Shown: positions 1 to 9,034, counted from the stretch's first letter. The stretch: DNA of 64,000 bases from Streptomyces sp. JH14 (GCF_029428675.1 NZ_JAJNEL010000001.1:6076001-6140000), one strand, 5' to 3'. The notes: a model not told the origin generated them from the sequence alone. Program-made: numbers and translations.

Positions 1-600
1 GTAGCCCACCCGGCGGACCTGGTCGAGTGCCTCCAGGAACCCGTCCGGCGTGGTGATCGTCTTCTCGGTGGCGGCCGGCATTCCGGTGCGGGCCAGCAGC
101 GCCCGTACCTCCTCTGGCGGGGTGTGCGCGAGAAGCGCCTTGCCCACCCCCGTGGAGTGGGGGAGCACCCGCCGGCCCACCTCGGTGAACATCCGCATCG
201 AGTGCTTCGACGGCACCTGCGCGACGTAGACGATCTCGTCGCCGTCGAGCAGTGCCATGTTCGCCGTTTCGCCGGTCTCCTCGACCAGCCGTGCCAGATA
301 CGGGCGGGCCCAGGTCCCGAGCAGTCGTGACGCGGACTCGCCGAGCCGGATCAGGCGCGGTCCGAGCGCGTAGCGCCGGTTGGGCTGCTGGCGCACGTAG
401 CCGCAGACGACCAGCGTGCGCATCAGCCGGTGAATGGTGGGCAGCGGAAGCCCACTGCTCGCGGAGAGTTCGCTCAGCCCGACCTCGCCGCCGGCGTCTG
501 CCATCCGTTCCAGCAGATCGAAGGCGCGCTCGAGGGACTGCACGCCGCCGCTGGAGCCGGCGGGCTTGGAGTCGGATGTGCTGGCGTGGGACGGCGGCAC
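1..600 (-). CDS. allR: IclR-family regulator, probable allantoin repressor (3' end cut by window edge)
   Basis: About 200 residues are visible, read leftward from a GTG at 598-600, and no stop occurs before the window edge. A GAAAGGA motif eight bases upstream of the GTG fixes the start. Residues 18-75 form an IclR winged helix (GVQSLERAFDLLE, then GLPLPTIHRLMRTL), and the effector domain follows (GETANMALLDGDEIVYVAQ, then LPHSTGVGKALLA). It lies divergent to allantoinase and allantoicase genes. In Streptomyces and enterobacteria this position is held by AllR, which represses allantoin genes until an allantoin breakdown product releases it. The family is certain. The allR name is inferred from context. 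Confidence 0.85.
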   Translation of the reverse strand, partial: MPPSHASTSDSKPAGSSGGVQSLERAFDLLERMADAGGEVGLSELSASSGLPLPTIHRLMRTLVVCGYVRQQPNRRYALGPRLIRLGESASRLLGTWARPYLARLVEETGETANMALLDGDEIVYVAQVPSKHSMRMFTEVGRRVLPHSTGVGKALLAHTPPEEVRALLARTGMPAATEKTITTPDGFLEALDQVRRVGY

Positions 601-887
601 GTCAACGGTCCTTTCGACGCGGAAGGGCAAGGCAGCAGCCTACCGGGCGGTTCCCGATCGGCCCACTGCTGCGGTACGGCGTCCTGGCCGGTCAGGACCT
701 GTTTGTCCGGGCGTCCTCGGCCTCCGGAGCGGTGCCGAGACGCCGTACCCGACCCATGTTACGTTCCGTAGTGCGAAATTGTCCTTTTGCTTCGTGGAAA
801 TCTTCAAAGGGTGCGCGTGAGTGGTCCGCTCGACCTCCGGTGGGGAAGGTGGGGTCTTGACGGGCGGGAATCCCGCGTGAAGACTCC

Positions 888-904
888 TTCAACAGTTCGT
901 TGAA
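888..904. promoter_or_regulatory. Perfect inverted repeat in the allR-allB divergent promoter
   Basis: TTCAACAGTTCGTTGAA has 6-base arms around a 5-base centre and sits about 50 bases before allB. The 601-954 gap holds no gene. It also carries two weaker dyads, TTCCGTAGTGCGAA at 764-777 and TTTGCTTCGTGGAAA at 786-800, the second resembling the TTCC-n-GGAA style of IclR-family sites. I infer that one or more of these is the operator of the divergent IclR regulator. Which one cannot be decided by eye. Confidence 0.5.
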
Positions 905-954
905 TTTCTTCGGCGGCCGTGGTCCGCCGAAGAGTCCGGAAGTGAGGAGCACGG

Positions 955-2298
955 GTGTCCGGTGCGGACGTGAACCTGCTACTGCGCTCGACGCGCGTCG
1001 TCACCCCCGAGGGAACGCGTCCTGCGGCGGTGGCCGTCGCAGGCGGCACGATCGACGCCGTCCTGCCGTACGAGACCGAGGTGCCGGCCGGCGTCCGGAT
1101 GGAGGACTTCGGCGACGACGTCCTGCTGCCCGGTCTCGTCGACACCCATGTCCATGTGAACGACCCCGGCCGCACCGAGTGGGAGGGCTTCTGGACCGCC
1201 ACCCGCGCCGCGGCGGCAGGCGGGATCACCACCCTGCTCGACATGCCGCTCAACTCCCTCCCGCCGACCACCACCGTCGGTCATCTGCGTACCAAGCAAC
1301 AGGTGGCGGCCACCAGGGCGCACATCGACACCGGCTTCTGGGGCGGCGCGATCCCGGCCAACGTCAAGGACCTGCGACCGCTGTACGAGGCCGGGGTCTT
1401 CGGCTTCAAGTGCTTCCTTTCGCCCTCCGGCGTCGAAGAGTTCCCCGAGCTCGACCAGGAGCAACTGGCCCGCTCCATGGCCGAGATCGCCGGGTTCGGC
1501 GGGCTGCTCATCGTGCACGCCGAAGACCCGCACCACCTGGCAGCGGCGCCGCAGCGCAGCGGCCCCGCGTACGCCGACTTCCTCGCCTCCCGGCCGCGCG
1601 ACGCCGAGAACACCGCCATCGAAGGCCTCATCGCCCACGCCGCGCGACTGAACGCGCGCATCCACGTCCTGCATCTGTCGTCCAGCGACGCCCTGCCGCT
1701 GATCGCCGCCGCCAAGCGCGACGGCGTGCGCGTCACCGTCGAGTCGTGCCCGCACTTCCTCACCCTCACCGCCGAGGAAGTCCCGGACGGAGCGACGGAG
1801 TTCAAGTGCTGCCCGCCGATCCGCGAGGCCGCCAACCAGGACGCGCTCTGGGGCGGGCTCGCCGACGGCACGATCGACTGCATCGTCTCCGACCACTCGC
1901 CCTGCACCACCGACCTGAAGACGCCGGACTTCGCCTCCGCCTGGGGCGGCATCTCCTCCCTCCAGCTCGGTCTGCCCGCCGTCTGGACCGAGGCACGCCG
2001 GCGCGGCCACGCGCTCGACGACGTGGTCCGCTGGATGTCCGCCGCCCCCGCCGCGCTGGCCGGGCTGGCCCGCAAGGGCGCCATCGAGGCCGGCCGCGAC
2101 GCCGACTTCGCCGTCCTCGCCCCCGACGAGACCTTCACCGTCGACCCGGCCGAGCTGTTCCACCGCAACCAGGTCACCGCCTACGCCGGGAAGACCCTGC
2201 ACGGCGTCGTGAAGTCGACCTGGCTGCGCGGCCGGCGCATCGCGGCGGACGGCGTCTTCACCGAGCCCACCGGCCGCCTCCTCGAAAGGGACCACTGA
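955..2298 (+). CDS. allB: Allantoinase
   Basis: This 447-residue cyclic amidohydrolase hydrolyses allantoin to allantoate. The first metal pair is His65 and His67 (DTHVHV). The bridging carboxylated lysine is Lys152 (GFKCFLSPSG, a sequence typical of allantoinases rather than dihydropyrimidinases). Asp313 lies in SDHSPC. The GTG start is preceded by AGGAG at about 944. The allantoicase start follows three bases after the stop, so the two form an operon that feeds ureide nitrogen to the cell. The protein is cytosolic and of full family length. Control is probably by the divergent IclR protein. Confidence 0.95.
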   Translation: MSGADVNLLLRSTRVVTPEGTRPAAVAVAGGTIDAVLPYETEVPAGVRMEDFGDDVLLPGLVDTHVHVNDPGRTEWEGFWTATRAAAAGGITTLLDMPLNSLPPTTTVGHLRTKQQVAATRAHIDTGFWGGAIPANVKDLRPLYEAGVFGFKCFLSPSGVEEFPELDQEQLARSMAEIAGFGGLLIVHAEDPHHLAAAPQRSGPAYADFLASRPRDAENTAIEGLIAHAARLNARIHVLHLSSSDALPLIAAAKRDGVRVTVESCPHFLTLTAEEVPDGATEFKCCPPIREAANQDALWGGLADGTIDCIVSDHSPCTTDLKTPDFASAWGGISSLQLGLPAVWTEARRRGHALDDVVRWMSAAPAALAGLARKGAIEAGRDADFAVLAPDETFTVDPAELFHRNQVTAYAGKTLHGVVKSTWLRGRRIAADGVFTEPTGRLLERDH

Positions 2299-2300
2299 CC

Positions 2301-3431
2301 ATGACGGCAACAGCGCGCTTCACCGGCGACGCCCACCCGTACGCAGGCGGAGACCCGTACGCCGACTACCGCACCGCCGACTTCCCCTTCACCCACCTCG
2401 TCGACCTCGCCGACCGGCGGCTCGGCGCGGGAGTGATCGCCGCCAACGACGAATTCTTCGCAGAACGCGAGAACCTGCTGAAGCCCGGGCCCGCAGAGTT
2501 CGACCCGGAGCACTTCGGGCACAAGGGCAAGATCATGGACGGCTGGGAGACCCGCCGCCGCCGCGGCGTCGGTGCCGCGCAGCCGCATCCCACGGACGAG
2601 GACCACGACTGGGCGCTGGTACGGCTCGGCGCCCCCGGCCTCGTACGCGGCATCGTCGTCGACACCGCCCACTTCCGCGGCAACCACCCGCAGGCCGTCT
2701 CCGTCGAGGCGGTCTCCGTCCCCGGATCGCCGTCGCCGGAGGAACTCCTCGCGCCGGACGTGAAGTGGACGACACTCGTACCCCGTACGGCCGTTGGCGG
2801 CCACGCGGCCAACGGATTCGAGATCGACGTCGAGCAGCGGTTCACCCACCTGCGGGTCAACCAGCACCCCGACGGCGGGATCGCCCGCCTCCGGGTCCAC
2901 GGCGAGGTCGCCCCCGACCCTGCCTGGCTGGCAGCCCTGTCCACCTTCGACCTCGCCGCGCTGGAGAACGGCGGTCAGGTCGAGGACGCCTCCGACCGCT
3001 TCTACTCCCCGGCCTCGAACACGATCCTGCCCGGCCGTTCGCGCCAGATGGACGACGGCTGGGAGACCCGCCGCCGGCGCGACAAGGGCAACGACTGGAT
3101 CCGCTACCGGCTTCCCGGGCAGTCGGAGATCCGGGCCGTCGAGATCGACACCGCGTACCTGAAGGGCAACTCGGCGGGCTGGGCGAGCCTCTCGGTACGG
3201 GACGGGGGGAGCGGCGACGGGGACGGCGGCGAGTGGACCGGGATCCTGCCGCGGACCCGGCTGCAGCCCGACACGAACCACCGCTTCGTCCTGCCGGAGG
3301 CCGTACGGGCCACCCACGTCCGTATCGACATCTTCCCGGACGGCGGCATCTCGCGGCTGCGGCTGTTCGGCTCGCTGACGGCGGAGGGCGCCGCGCGACT
3401 GGCCGCCCGCGACCGCGAGCTGGGCGGTTGA
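2301..3431 (+). CDS. alc: Allantoicase
   Basis: This 376-residue enzyme splits allantoate into ureidoglycolate and urea, the step after allantoinase. Two homologous repeats are visible. Each has MDGWETRRRR (about residues 76-85 and again near 250) followed by an ID/VDTAxxxGN motif, and each ends in a jelly-roll segment with HPDGGIARLRVHG or FPDGGISRLRLFG. This duplication is the hallmark of the allantoicase family. The ATG at 2301 lies just downstream of the allB stop and is preceded by GAAAGG. The adjacency of both enzymes makes the assignment secure. Confidence 0.95.
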   Translation: MTATARFTGDAHPYAGGDPYADYRTADFPFTHLVDLADRRLGAGVIAANDEFFAERENLLKPGPAEFDPEHFGHKGKIMDGWETRRRRGVGAAQPHPTDEDHDWALVRLGAPGLVRGIVVDTAHFRGNHPQAVSVEAVSVPGSPSPEELLAPDVKWTTLVPRTAVGGHAANGFEIDVEQRFTHLRVNQHPDGGIARLRVHGEVAPDPAWLAALSTFDLAALENGGQVEDASDRFYSPASNTILPGRSRQMDDGWETRRRRDKGNDWIRYRLPGQSEIRAVEIDTAYLKGNSAGWASLSVRDGGSGDGDGGEWTGILPRTRLQPDTNHRFVLPEAVRATHVRIDIFPDGGISRLRLFGSLTAEGAARLAARDRELGG

Positions 3432-3536
3432 CGGGAACGGGTGATCCCGGATCCCGCCGGGGCGGTCCGATGCGTCCGCATCCAGGGCTTATGGGACCCT
3501 GGGGCGTCGTATGCCCCGAGCAGGAGTCGAGTCGCC

Positions 3537-3866
3537 ATGATCTTCATCGCCGTCAAGTTCACCGTCCGCAGCGCCGAGCGCGACAACTGGCTTCCGGCCG
3601 TCGAGCCCTTCACTCTCGCCACCCGTCAGGAACCGGGCAACCTCTTCTTCGAGTGGTCGTACAGCGTCGAGAATCCTGACCAGTTCGTGCTGCTGGAGGC
3701 CTTCGCGTCCCCCGAAGCGGGCGAGGCGCACGTGAAGTCCGAGCACTTCGCGGCGGCCATGGACCAGATTGCGGGCCTCGTCGCCCGGACCCCGGAGATC
3801 ATCAACGTCGAGGTCCCGGGCGACGGTTGGTCCCGGATGGTGGAGCTCACGCCCCGCGGTGAGTGA
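3537..3866 (+). CDS. Putative antibiotic-biosynthesis-type (ABM) monooxygenase
   Basis: A 109-residue protein beginning MIFIAVKFTVRSAERDNW, preceded by CAGGAG at 3521-3526, which favours this ATG over an upstream in-frame start. The short ferredoxin-like fold shows in NLFFEWSYSVENPDQFVLLEAFASPEAGEAHVKSEHF, the pattern of the ABM/YgiN-type quinol monooxygenase family. These are small dimeric proteins acting on quinones or polyketides, or involved in electrophile defence. The substrate is unknown. It stands alone, about 100 bases after alc and convergent with an aldo/keto reductase gene. Confidence 0.75.
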   Translation: MIFIAVKFTVRSAERDNWLPAVEPFTLATRQEPGNLFFEWSYSVENPDQFVLLEAFASPEAGEAHVKSEHFAAAMDQIAGLVARTPEIINVEVPGDGWSRMVELTPRGE

Positions 3867-3934
3867 ACCGGGGCACGGCACGCCCCGACCGATGGGCTGA
3901 GAGGGGCGGACTCAAAGCGGCGTGCCGCTCTCCG

Positions 3935-4765
3935 TCAGAACTCCTCGTGGGACTCCGGGTCTCCGCCGAACCGCCGCCGCGGGCCCGCGGAGATCCGGGC
4001 CAGTTCCTCCGCCGTCAGCTCGAAGCCGAACAGATCCAGGTTCTCGCGCTGCCGGCCCGGATCGGCGGACTTCGGAATCGGTACCGCGCCGAGCTGGATG
4101 TGCCAGCGCAGCACGGCCTGACCGGGAGTCACACCGTGCGCCTCGGCGACGGCGACGATCTCCGGGTCCTCCAGGAGCCGGTGTCCACGGCCCAGCGGGC
4201 TCCAGCTCTCGGTGACGATGCCCTTCGCCGCGTGCACGGCCCGCAACTCCTCCTGCGGGAAGCGCGGATGCATCTCGATCTGGTTGACGGCGGGCAGCAC
4301 CCCGGTCTCCTGCTCCAGCCGGTCGACGTGGGCCGCGGTGAAGTTGGAGACGCCGATCGACCGCACCAGACCGTCCTTGCGGAGCTGGATCATGGCCTTC
4401 CAGGTGTCGACGTACAGATCGACCCGGGGCAGCGGCCAGTGAATGAGATACAGGTCCACGTGGTCGAGCCCGAGATTGCGCCGGGACTCCTCGAACGACG
4501 CCAGGGTCTGCTCGTATCCGTGGTGCCGGCCCGGCACCTTGGTGGTGACGAAGACATCCTCGCGCGGCACACCGCTGCGGGCGATTCCGCGGCCGGTGCC
4601 GGTCTCGTTGCGGTAGTTGAGGGCGGTGTCGACGAGCCGGTACCCGAGGCCCAGCGCCCCGGCGACGGCCTGCTCGGCCGCGTCGTCGTCCATCGGCCAG
4701 GTGCCGAGCCCGACGGCGGGAAGGGCGTGGCCGTCGTTGAGGGGGTGAGCCGGGGTCTCGGTCAT
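3935..4765 (-). CDS. Aldo/keto reductase (AKR, 2,5-diketo-gluconate-reductase type)
   Basis: A 276-residue cytosolic NADPH-dependent carbonyl reductase. The catalytic tetrad is complete: Asp46 and Tyr51 (LVDTALNYRNETG), Lys76 (VTTKVPG) and His109 (LIHWPLP). The NADPH-binding tail is seen in IPKSADPGRQRENL. Such enzymes reduce aldehydes, ketones or keto-sugars, and the physiological substrate cannot be read from sequence. It is transcribed away from the exporter at 5029, with an inverted repeat just upstream at 4779-4797 that could serve one or both genes. Confidence 0.9.
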   Translation of the reverse strand: MTETPAHPLNDGHALPAVGLGTWPMDDDAAEQAVAGALGLGYRLVDTALNYRNETGTGRGIARSGVPREDVFVTTKVPGRHHGYEQTLASFEESRRNLGLDHVDLYLIHWPLPRVDLYVDTWKAMIQLRKDGLVRSIGVSNFTAAHVDRLEQETGVLPAVNQIEMHPRFPQEELRAVHAAKGIVTESWSPLGRGHRLLEDPEIVAVAEAHGVTPGQAVLRWHIQLGAVPIPKSADPGRQRENLDLFGFELTAEELARISAGPRRRFGGDPESHEEF

Positions 4766-4778
4766 GATCTCCCTTTAC

Positions 4779-4797
4779 GGTCGGAAACATCCCGACC
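4779..4797. promoter_or_regulatory. Inverted repeat upstream of the aldo/keto reductase
   Basis: GGTCGG and CCGACC arms are separated by seven bases and lie 14 bases before the reductase ATG. The position is where a repressor would block a leftward promoter. No regulator gene is adjacent, so the binding protein is unknown. Confidence 0.35.
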
Positions 4798-5028
4798 AGG
4801 TTAGGACGGCCGACGGGCCGCCCTTGGCATTCGGGGTTCCACCGGCTGTGCCCGGTTCCGGGTTCGCCGCCCCCGGCATGTGAGCCGGTCCGTGCGGAAG
4901 GGCGGTGCCGCCCGGCCGATGGGACGGGTGTTCCCGCAGTGGGAGCCGCCGGGTACCGTGATCGCTCCGCGTGTGAGCCGGTGAGGTCTCCACATCGTTC
5001 CCGCTGTGGAGAATCAGGAGAACCAAAG

Positions 5029-5952
5029 GTGTCCGCTGTCGCCCTGCCCGCCCTCGCACCGCCGCGCCGGGCCTGGCTCACCGATCTGCCGGTACTGCTC
5101 GTCGCGGTCGTCTGGGGCGCCAGCTATCTCGCCGCCAAGGGCATCACCACGACGTCCACCGTCGTCGCGGTCCTCGTGCTGCGCTTCGTCATCGTGCTGC
5201 CCGTGCTGGCCGCCGCCGGGTGGCCCAGGCTGCGGGCGCTCAGCGCGGCGCAGTGGCGCGGCGCGGGTCTGCTGGGACTGGTCCTCAGCGGGATCTTCCT
5301 GGTGGAGACCTACGGCGTCGTGCACACCTCGGCGACCAACGCCGGACTCATCATCAGTCTGACGATGATCTTCACGCCGCTGGCCGAGGCCGCGGTGACG
5401 CGGGTCCGGCCGCCCAGGGCGTTTCTCTCCGCCGCGGCGCTGTCCGTCGCCGGCGTGGTGCTGCTGACCCAGGGCGGCGGTTTCACCAGCCCGTCACTGG
5501 GCGATCTGCTGATGCTGGTGGCCGCTCTCGCCCGTACGCTGCATGTGCTGCTGATGGCCCGCATCACGTCCGTCCAGGCGGCGGACTCGCTGTCGCTGAC
5601 CACCGTGCAGCTCGGCAGCGCGGTCGCCGTCTTCGCCGTGCTCGCCGCCGTTCCCGGCACCGGGACGTCGCCCTGGACGGTGGCCGCGGGGTTCGGCGTC
5701 CGGGAGTGGGGCGGCCTGCTGTTCCTCTCCGTCTTCTGCACGCTGTTCGCCTTCTTCGTGCAGATGTGGTCGGTGCGCCGCACCTCGCCGTCGCGGGTCA
5801 GCCTGCTGCTCGGTACGGAACCGCTGTGGGCGGCCGCCGCGGGCATCGCGATCGGCGGCGAACGGCTCTCCGCCCTCGGCGTGCTGGGCGCGGTGCTCGT
5901 CCTCGCCGGCACCGGCTGGGGGCGCCGCGCGGTAGCCCCCGCCGCTGCCTGA
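5029..5952 (+). CDS. EamA/DMT-superfamily transporter
   Basis: A 307-residue inner-membrane protein with about ten hydrophobic helices in two EamA repeats. The first repeat begins LPVLLVAVVWGASYLAAKG and the second covers the C-terminal half, with LFAFFVQMWSVRRTSPSRVSLL before the last pair of helices. Members export metabolites or amino acids, and the substrate is not predictable. The GTG at 5029 is chosen over an upstream start because CAGGAG sits at 5016-5020. It is divergent from the aldo/keto reductase and about 100 bases ahead of the P450 gene. Confidence 0.85.
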   Translation: MSAVALPALAPPRRAWLTDLPVLLVAVVWGASYLAAKGITTTSTVVAVLVLRFVIVLPVLAAAGWPRLRALSAAQWRGAGLLGLVLSGIFLVETYGVVHTSATNAGLIISLTMIFTPLAEAAVTRVRPPRAFLSAAALSVAGVVLLTQGGGFTSPSLGDLLMLVAALARTLHVLLMARITSVQAADSLSLTTVQLGSAVAVFAVLAAVPGTGTSPWTVAAGFGVREWGGLLFLSVFCTLFAFFVQMWSVRRTSPSRVSLLLGTEPLWAAAAGIAIGGERLSALGVLGAVLVLAGTGWGRRAVAPAAA

Positions 5953-6009
5953 GCCGGCTGCCTCCGTGCGCGTCCGCCCCCGCGTCGCCGCGCCGACGTA
6001 CGCTGACAC

Positions 6010-6033
6010 GGTTCGATCCGAGCAGATCGAACC
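6010..6033. promoter_or_regulatory. Perfect 9-bp inverted repeat before the P450 gene
   Basis: GGTTCGATC and GATCGAACC arms flank CGAGCA, and the dyad ends 23 bases before the P450 GTG. The absence of a T-run and its placement just upstream of a start favour an operator over a terminator. The binding protein is unknown and no regulator is adjacent. Confidence 0.45.
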
Positions 6034-6056
6034 GAATCGGCCGGGAGGGGCGGACC

Positions 6057-7256
6057 GTGTCCACAGTGGACGTCGATCTTCGCGGGGTGCAGGACTTCAC
6101 CGCGAATCCGTATCCGTACTACGCGAAGATGCGCGCCGACGGACCGGTGCACACCATCCGCACCGACGACTTCGAGCGGGTCTGGCTGATCGTCGGCCAT
6201 GAGGAGGGCCGGGCGGCCCTCGCCGACCAGCGGCTCGGCAAGGACTGGCGGACGACACCGTACGCGACGGGCGCGGGCGATCCGATCAACGCCAACATGC
6301 TGGAGATGGACCCGCCGCACCACACCCGGCTGCGCAAGCTCGTCGCCCGCGAGTTCACCGCACGCAGGATCGAGTCGCTGCGGCCACGCGTCCAGCGGAT
6401 CACGGACGAACTTCTCGACGCCATGGTGCCCGCCGGACACGGCGACCTCGTCGACGCGCTCGCCTTTCCGCTGCCCATGACGGTCATCTGCGAGCTGATC
6501 GGTGTGCCGGACCTGGACCGGACCGAGTTCCGCCGGATGTCGAACGGCATCGTCGCCCCCCGGACGGCGGAGGAGGAGGGCGAGGCCGTCCGCGCGATGG
6601 GCGCCTATCTGGTCGAGCTCATCGAGGACAAACGGTGCTCGCCGGGCGACGATCTGCTGAGCGCCCTGATCCGGGCACGCTACGAGGAAGGCGACGGCCT
6701 CTCACCCGACGAACTCGTGGGGATGGCCTTCCTGCTGCTCGTCGCCGGCCATGAGACCACAGTCAACCTGATCTCCAACGGCGTGCGTGCGCTGCTCACC
6801 CACCCCGATCAACTGGCCGCTCTGCGGGCGGATTTCGGGCTGATCGACGGAGCGGTCGAGGAGATGCTCCGGTACGACGGGCCGGTGGAGACCGCCACCT
6901 TCCGCTTCACCCGCGAGCCGGTCGAGATCGGCTCCCGGGTCATTCCGGCGGGCGAAGCGGTCCTGGTCGCCCTGGCCGGCGCTGACCGCGACCCTGCCCG
7001 CTATCCCGAACCGGACCGCTTCGACATCCGCCGCGACACCCAGGGGCACCTGGCGTTCGGACACGGCATCCACTTCTGCATGGGGGCGCCGCTGGCCCGG
7101 ATGGAGGGCCGGATCGCCGTCCGCGCACTGCTGGAGCGGTGCCCGGATCTCGAACTCGACCCGGACGGAGGGGAGCCGGAATGGCTGCCGGGGATGCTGA
7201 TCCGAGGGGTGCGGCGGCTGCCGGTGCGCTGGGTGAGGCGAGAGGACGCGTCATGA
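6057..7256 (+). CDS. Cytochrome P450 (CYP107-like)
   Basis: A 399-residue soluble haem monooxygenase of normal bacterial length. The I-helix oxygen-activating motif AGHETT is at 230-235, the ExxR pair is Glu269/Arg272, and the haem-binding loop FGHGIHFCMGAPLAR has its cysteine ligand at 341. The GTG start has GGGAGGGG about six bases upstream. It overlaps the following thioesterase-like gene by four bases, so the two are translationally coupled. No ferredoxin gene lies beside it. The substrate is unknown, and class I P450s of this kind act on secondary metabolites or xenobiotics. Confidence 0.93.
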   Translation: MSTVDVDLRGVQDFTANPYPYYAKMRADGPVHTIRTDDFERVWLIVGHEEGRAALADQRLGKDWRTTPYATGAGDPINANMLEMDPPHHTRLRKLVAREFTARRIESLRPRVQRITDELLDAMVPAGHGDLVDALAFPLPMTVICELIGVPDLDRTEFRRMSNGIVAPRTAEEEGEAVRAMGAYLVELIEDKRCSPGDDLLSALIRARYEEGDGLSPDELVGMAFLLLVAGHETTVNLISNGVRALLTHPDQLAALRADFGLIDGAVEEMLRYDGPVETATFRFTREPVEIGSRVIPAGEAVLVALAGADRDPARYPEPDRFDIRRDTQGHLAFGHGIHFCMGAPLARMEGRIAVRALLERCPDLELDPDGGEPEWLPGMLIRGVRRLPVRWVRREDAS

Positions 7257-7669
7257 CCGGACGTGATGTGCAGATGGCTCAGAAGATCCTCGACAGCCAG
7301 CCGTTCAGCGGGCTCGTCGGGGCGCGGATCACCGAGTTCGGGGACGGTGCGGCCACACTCGAGGTGGACATCCGCCCACAGCTTCAGCAGCAGAACGGCT
7401 TTGTGCACGGCGGGGTGCTGGCGTACGCGGCCGACAACTCGATCACGTTCGCCGCCGGGACGACGCTCGGTCCGGCCGTACTGACCGGCGGCTTCTCGAT
7501 CCAGTACATCCGACCGGCCACCGGCCGCATCCTGGTCGCCCGGGCCACCGTCGTCCACACCGGCCGCCGTCAGGCCGTCGTCCGCTGCGAGCTGTTCGCC
7601 GCGATGGACGACGGGGAGGACATCCTGTGCGCGGTCGCCCAGGGGACCGTTCTCTCCGCCCGGACCTGA
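7253..7669 (+). CDS. PaaI-like hotdog-fold thioesterase
   Basis: A 138-residue protein with the hotdog signature NGFVHGGVLAYAADNSITFAAG (HGG motif near residue 46) and a C-terminal strand pattern VARATVVHTGRRQAVVRCELF. Family members hydrolyse acyl- or aryl-CoA thioesters as tetramers in the cytosol. Its ATG overlaps the P450 stop (ATGA), which suggests that both act on one pathway, for example oxidising and then releasing a CoA-bound acid. That pairing is inference. The substrate is unknown. Confidence 0.82.
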   Translation: MTGRDVQMAQKILDSQPFSGLVGARITEFGDGAATLEVDIRPQLQQQNGFVHGGVLAYAADNSITFAAGTTLGPAVLTGGFSIQYIRPATGRILVARATVVHTGRRQAVVRCELFAAMDDGEDILCAVAQGTVLSART

Positions 7670-7684
7670 CGGGGCGAGTCCACC

Positions 7685-8686
7685 TCAGCCGGCCGGGATC
7701 TCCGCCACCGCCACCGGCCGGTGCTCGCGCCGGGACAGCTCGCACGCCTCCGCGATCCGCAGTGCGTGCAGCGCTTCCCGGCCGTCGCACGGATTGGCCG
7801 CCTCGCCCCGCACCACCCGCACGAACGCGTCCAGTTCCGCTTCGTACGCCGGAGCGAACCGTTCCAGGAACCCCGGCCACGGCTTGGCCGGCGCGGCGGG
7901 GCCCTGCGGTTCCACCGACGTCAACGGCGTGCGCTCGTCGAGACCGACCGCGATCTGCCCGAGCTCGCCGGCCAGCTCCATCCGTACGTCGTACCCGGCG
8001 CCGTTGCACCGGGTCGCCGTCGCCGTGGCCAGCGTGGCGTCGTCGAACGTCAGCAGGGCCGCCGCCGTGTCGACGTCGCCCGCCGCGCGGAACATCGCGG
8101 GACCGGCATCCGATCCGGTGGCGTACACCTCCACCACCTCACGGCCCGTCACCCACCTCAGAATGTCGAAGTCATGGACCAGGCAGTCCCGGAAGAGGCC
8201 GCCGGAGTGCGGAAGATAGGCGGCGGGCGGCGGTGCCGGATCGGAGGTCACGGCCCGCACGGTGTGCAGCCTGCCCAGCGCCCCGGCGCGCACGGCGGTG
8301 CGCGCCGCACCGTACCCGGCGTCGAACCGGCGCATGAAGCCCAACTGGAGCACGCTGCCGGCCCGCTCGACCTCGCGGAGCGCACTCAGTGTTCCCGCGA
8401 TGTCCAGCGCGATCGGTTTCTCGCAGAACGCGGGCAGCCCTGCGCGCGCGGCCATCGCGATCAGCTCCGCGTGTGCCGACGTGGCCGAGGCGATCACCAC
8501 GGCGTCCGCCCCCGCGAGCACGTCGGCCACGGACCCGGCGGTCGTGGCGCCCGTCCGGGCTGCCACCTCGGCTGCCCTCGCCCCGTCGGTGTCCGTCACC
8601 ACCAGCGAGCCCACCGCGGGGTGGCGCGCCAGCACACCCGCATGGAAGGAACCGATCCGGCCGGTGCCGATGAGTCCGATACGCAT
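7685..8686 (-). CDS. Gfo/Idh/MocA-family oxidoreductase (inositol dehydrogenase-like)
   Basis: A 333-residue NAD(P)-dependent sugar or inositol dehydrogenase. The Rossmann motif MRIGLIGTGRIGSFHAGVLA opens the protein. FCEKPIALD (the conserved EKP, with the active-site lysine) lies near residue 95, and LVHDFDILRWVTG carries the DxxxxxH/D-type catalytic stretch of the family. Start and reading frame are clear from the N-terminal motif. It probably belongs to the regulon of the GntR protein at 10955, because a near-identical operator precedes it at 8727. The substrate (myo-inositol or a related polyol/sugar) is inferred only. Confidence 0.88.
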   Translation of the reverse strand: MRIGLIGTGRIGSFHAGVLARHPAVGSLVVTDTDGARAAEVAARTGATTAGSVADVLAGADAVVIASATSAHAELIAMAARAGLPAFCEKPIALDIAGTLSALREVERAGSVLQLGFMRRFDAGYGAARTAVRAGALGRLHTVRAVTSDPAPPPAAYLPHSGGLFRDCLVHDFDILRWVTGREVVEVYATGSDAGPAMFRAAGDVDTAAALLTFDDATLATATATRCNGAGYDVRMELAGELGQIAVGLDERTPLTSVEPQGPAAPAKPWPGFLERFAPAYEAELDAFVRVVRGEAANPCDGREALHALRIAEACELSRREHRPVAVAEIPAG

Positions 8687-8726
8687 GGACCCAACGTGCC
8701 GCCCACCAACTGCGCTGTCAACTATA

Positions 8727-8736
8727 TGTCCTGACA
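8727..8736. promoter_or_regulatory. TGTCCTGACA site before the Gfo/Idh gene
   Basis: TGTCCTGACA differs by one base from TGTCCGGACA, which occurs twice ahead of the GntR gene at 10857-10888. It lies within a wider dyad from 8716 to 8736 (TGTCA...TGACA) about 40 bases upstream of the leftward dehydrogenase start. The 8687-9034 gap contains no gene. The rest of it is upstream sequence for the amidase. Confidence 0.5.
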
Positions 8737-9034
8737 AACGAGAGTGTGTTCCGTGCGTCCAGGGGCGGGGCTCCCGCGCCGCGGTCTCCCTTCGGTTCGT
8801 CGTTCCGCGCCCGGCTCCTCCGGTGATGTGGGCGTGTCCGCGTGAGGCGTTTCGTTCCGCCACCTCGTCGCGGTCGACGGTGACTTCGGGAGGGGGCGGG
8901 CGCGGCGACCGGCAACTTGCTCCCATTCGCCCCGCCCTGACCACCGATGCTCGTAACGATCTTCAAAAAGGGCTGGTTCTGCGTGCACGAGCCACATAAT
9001 CTCCCGTTGCCGTCGGCGGCCGACGGAGAATTCC

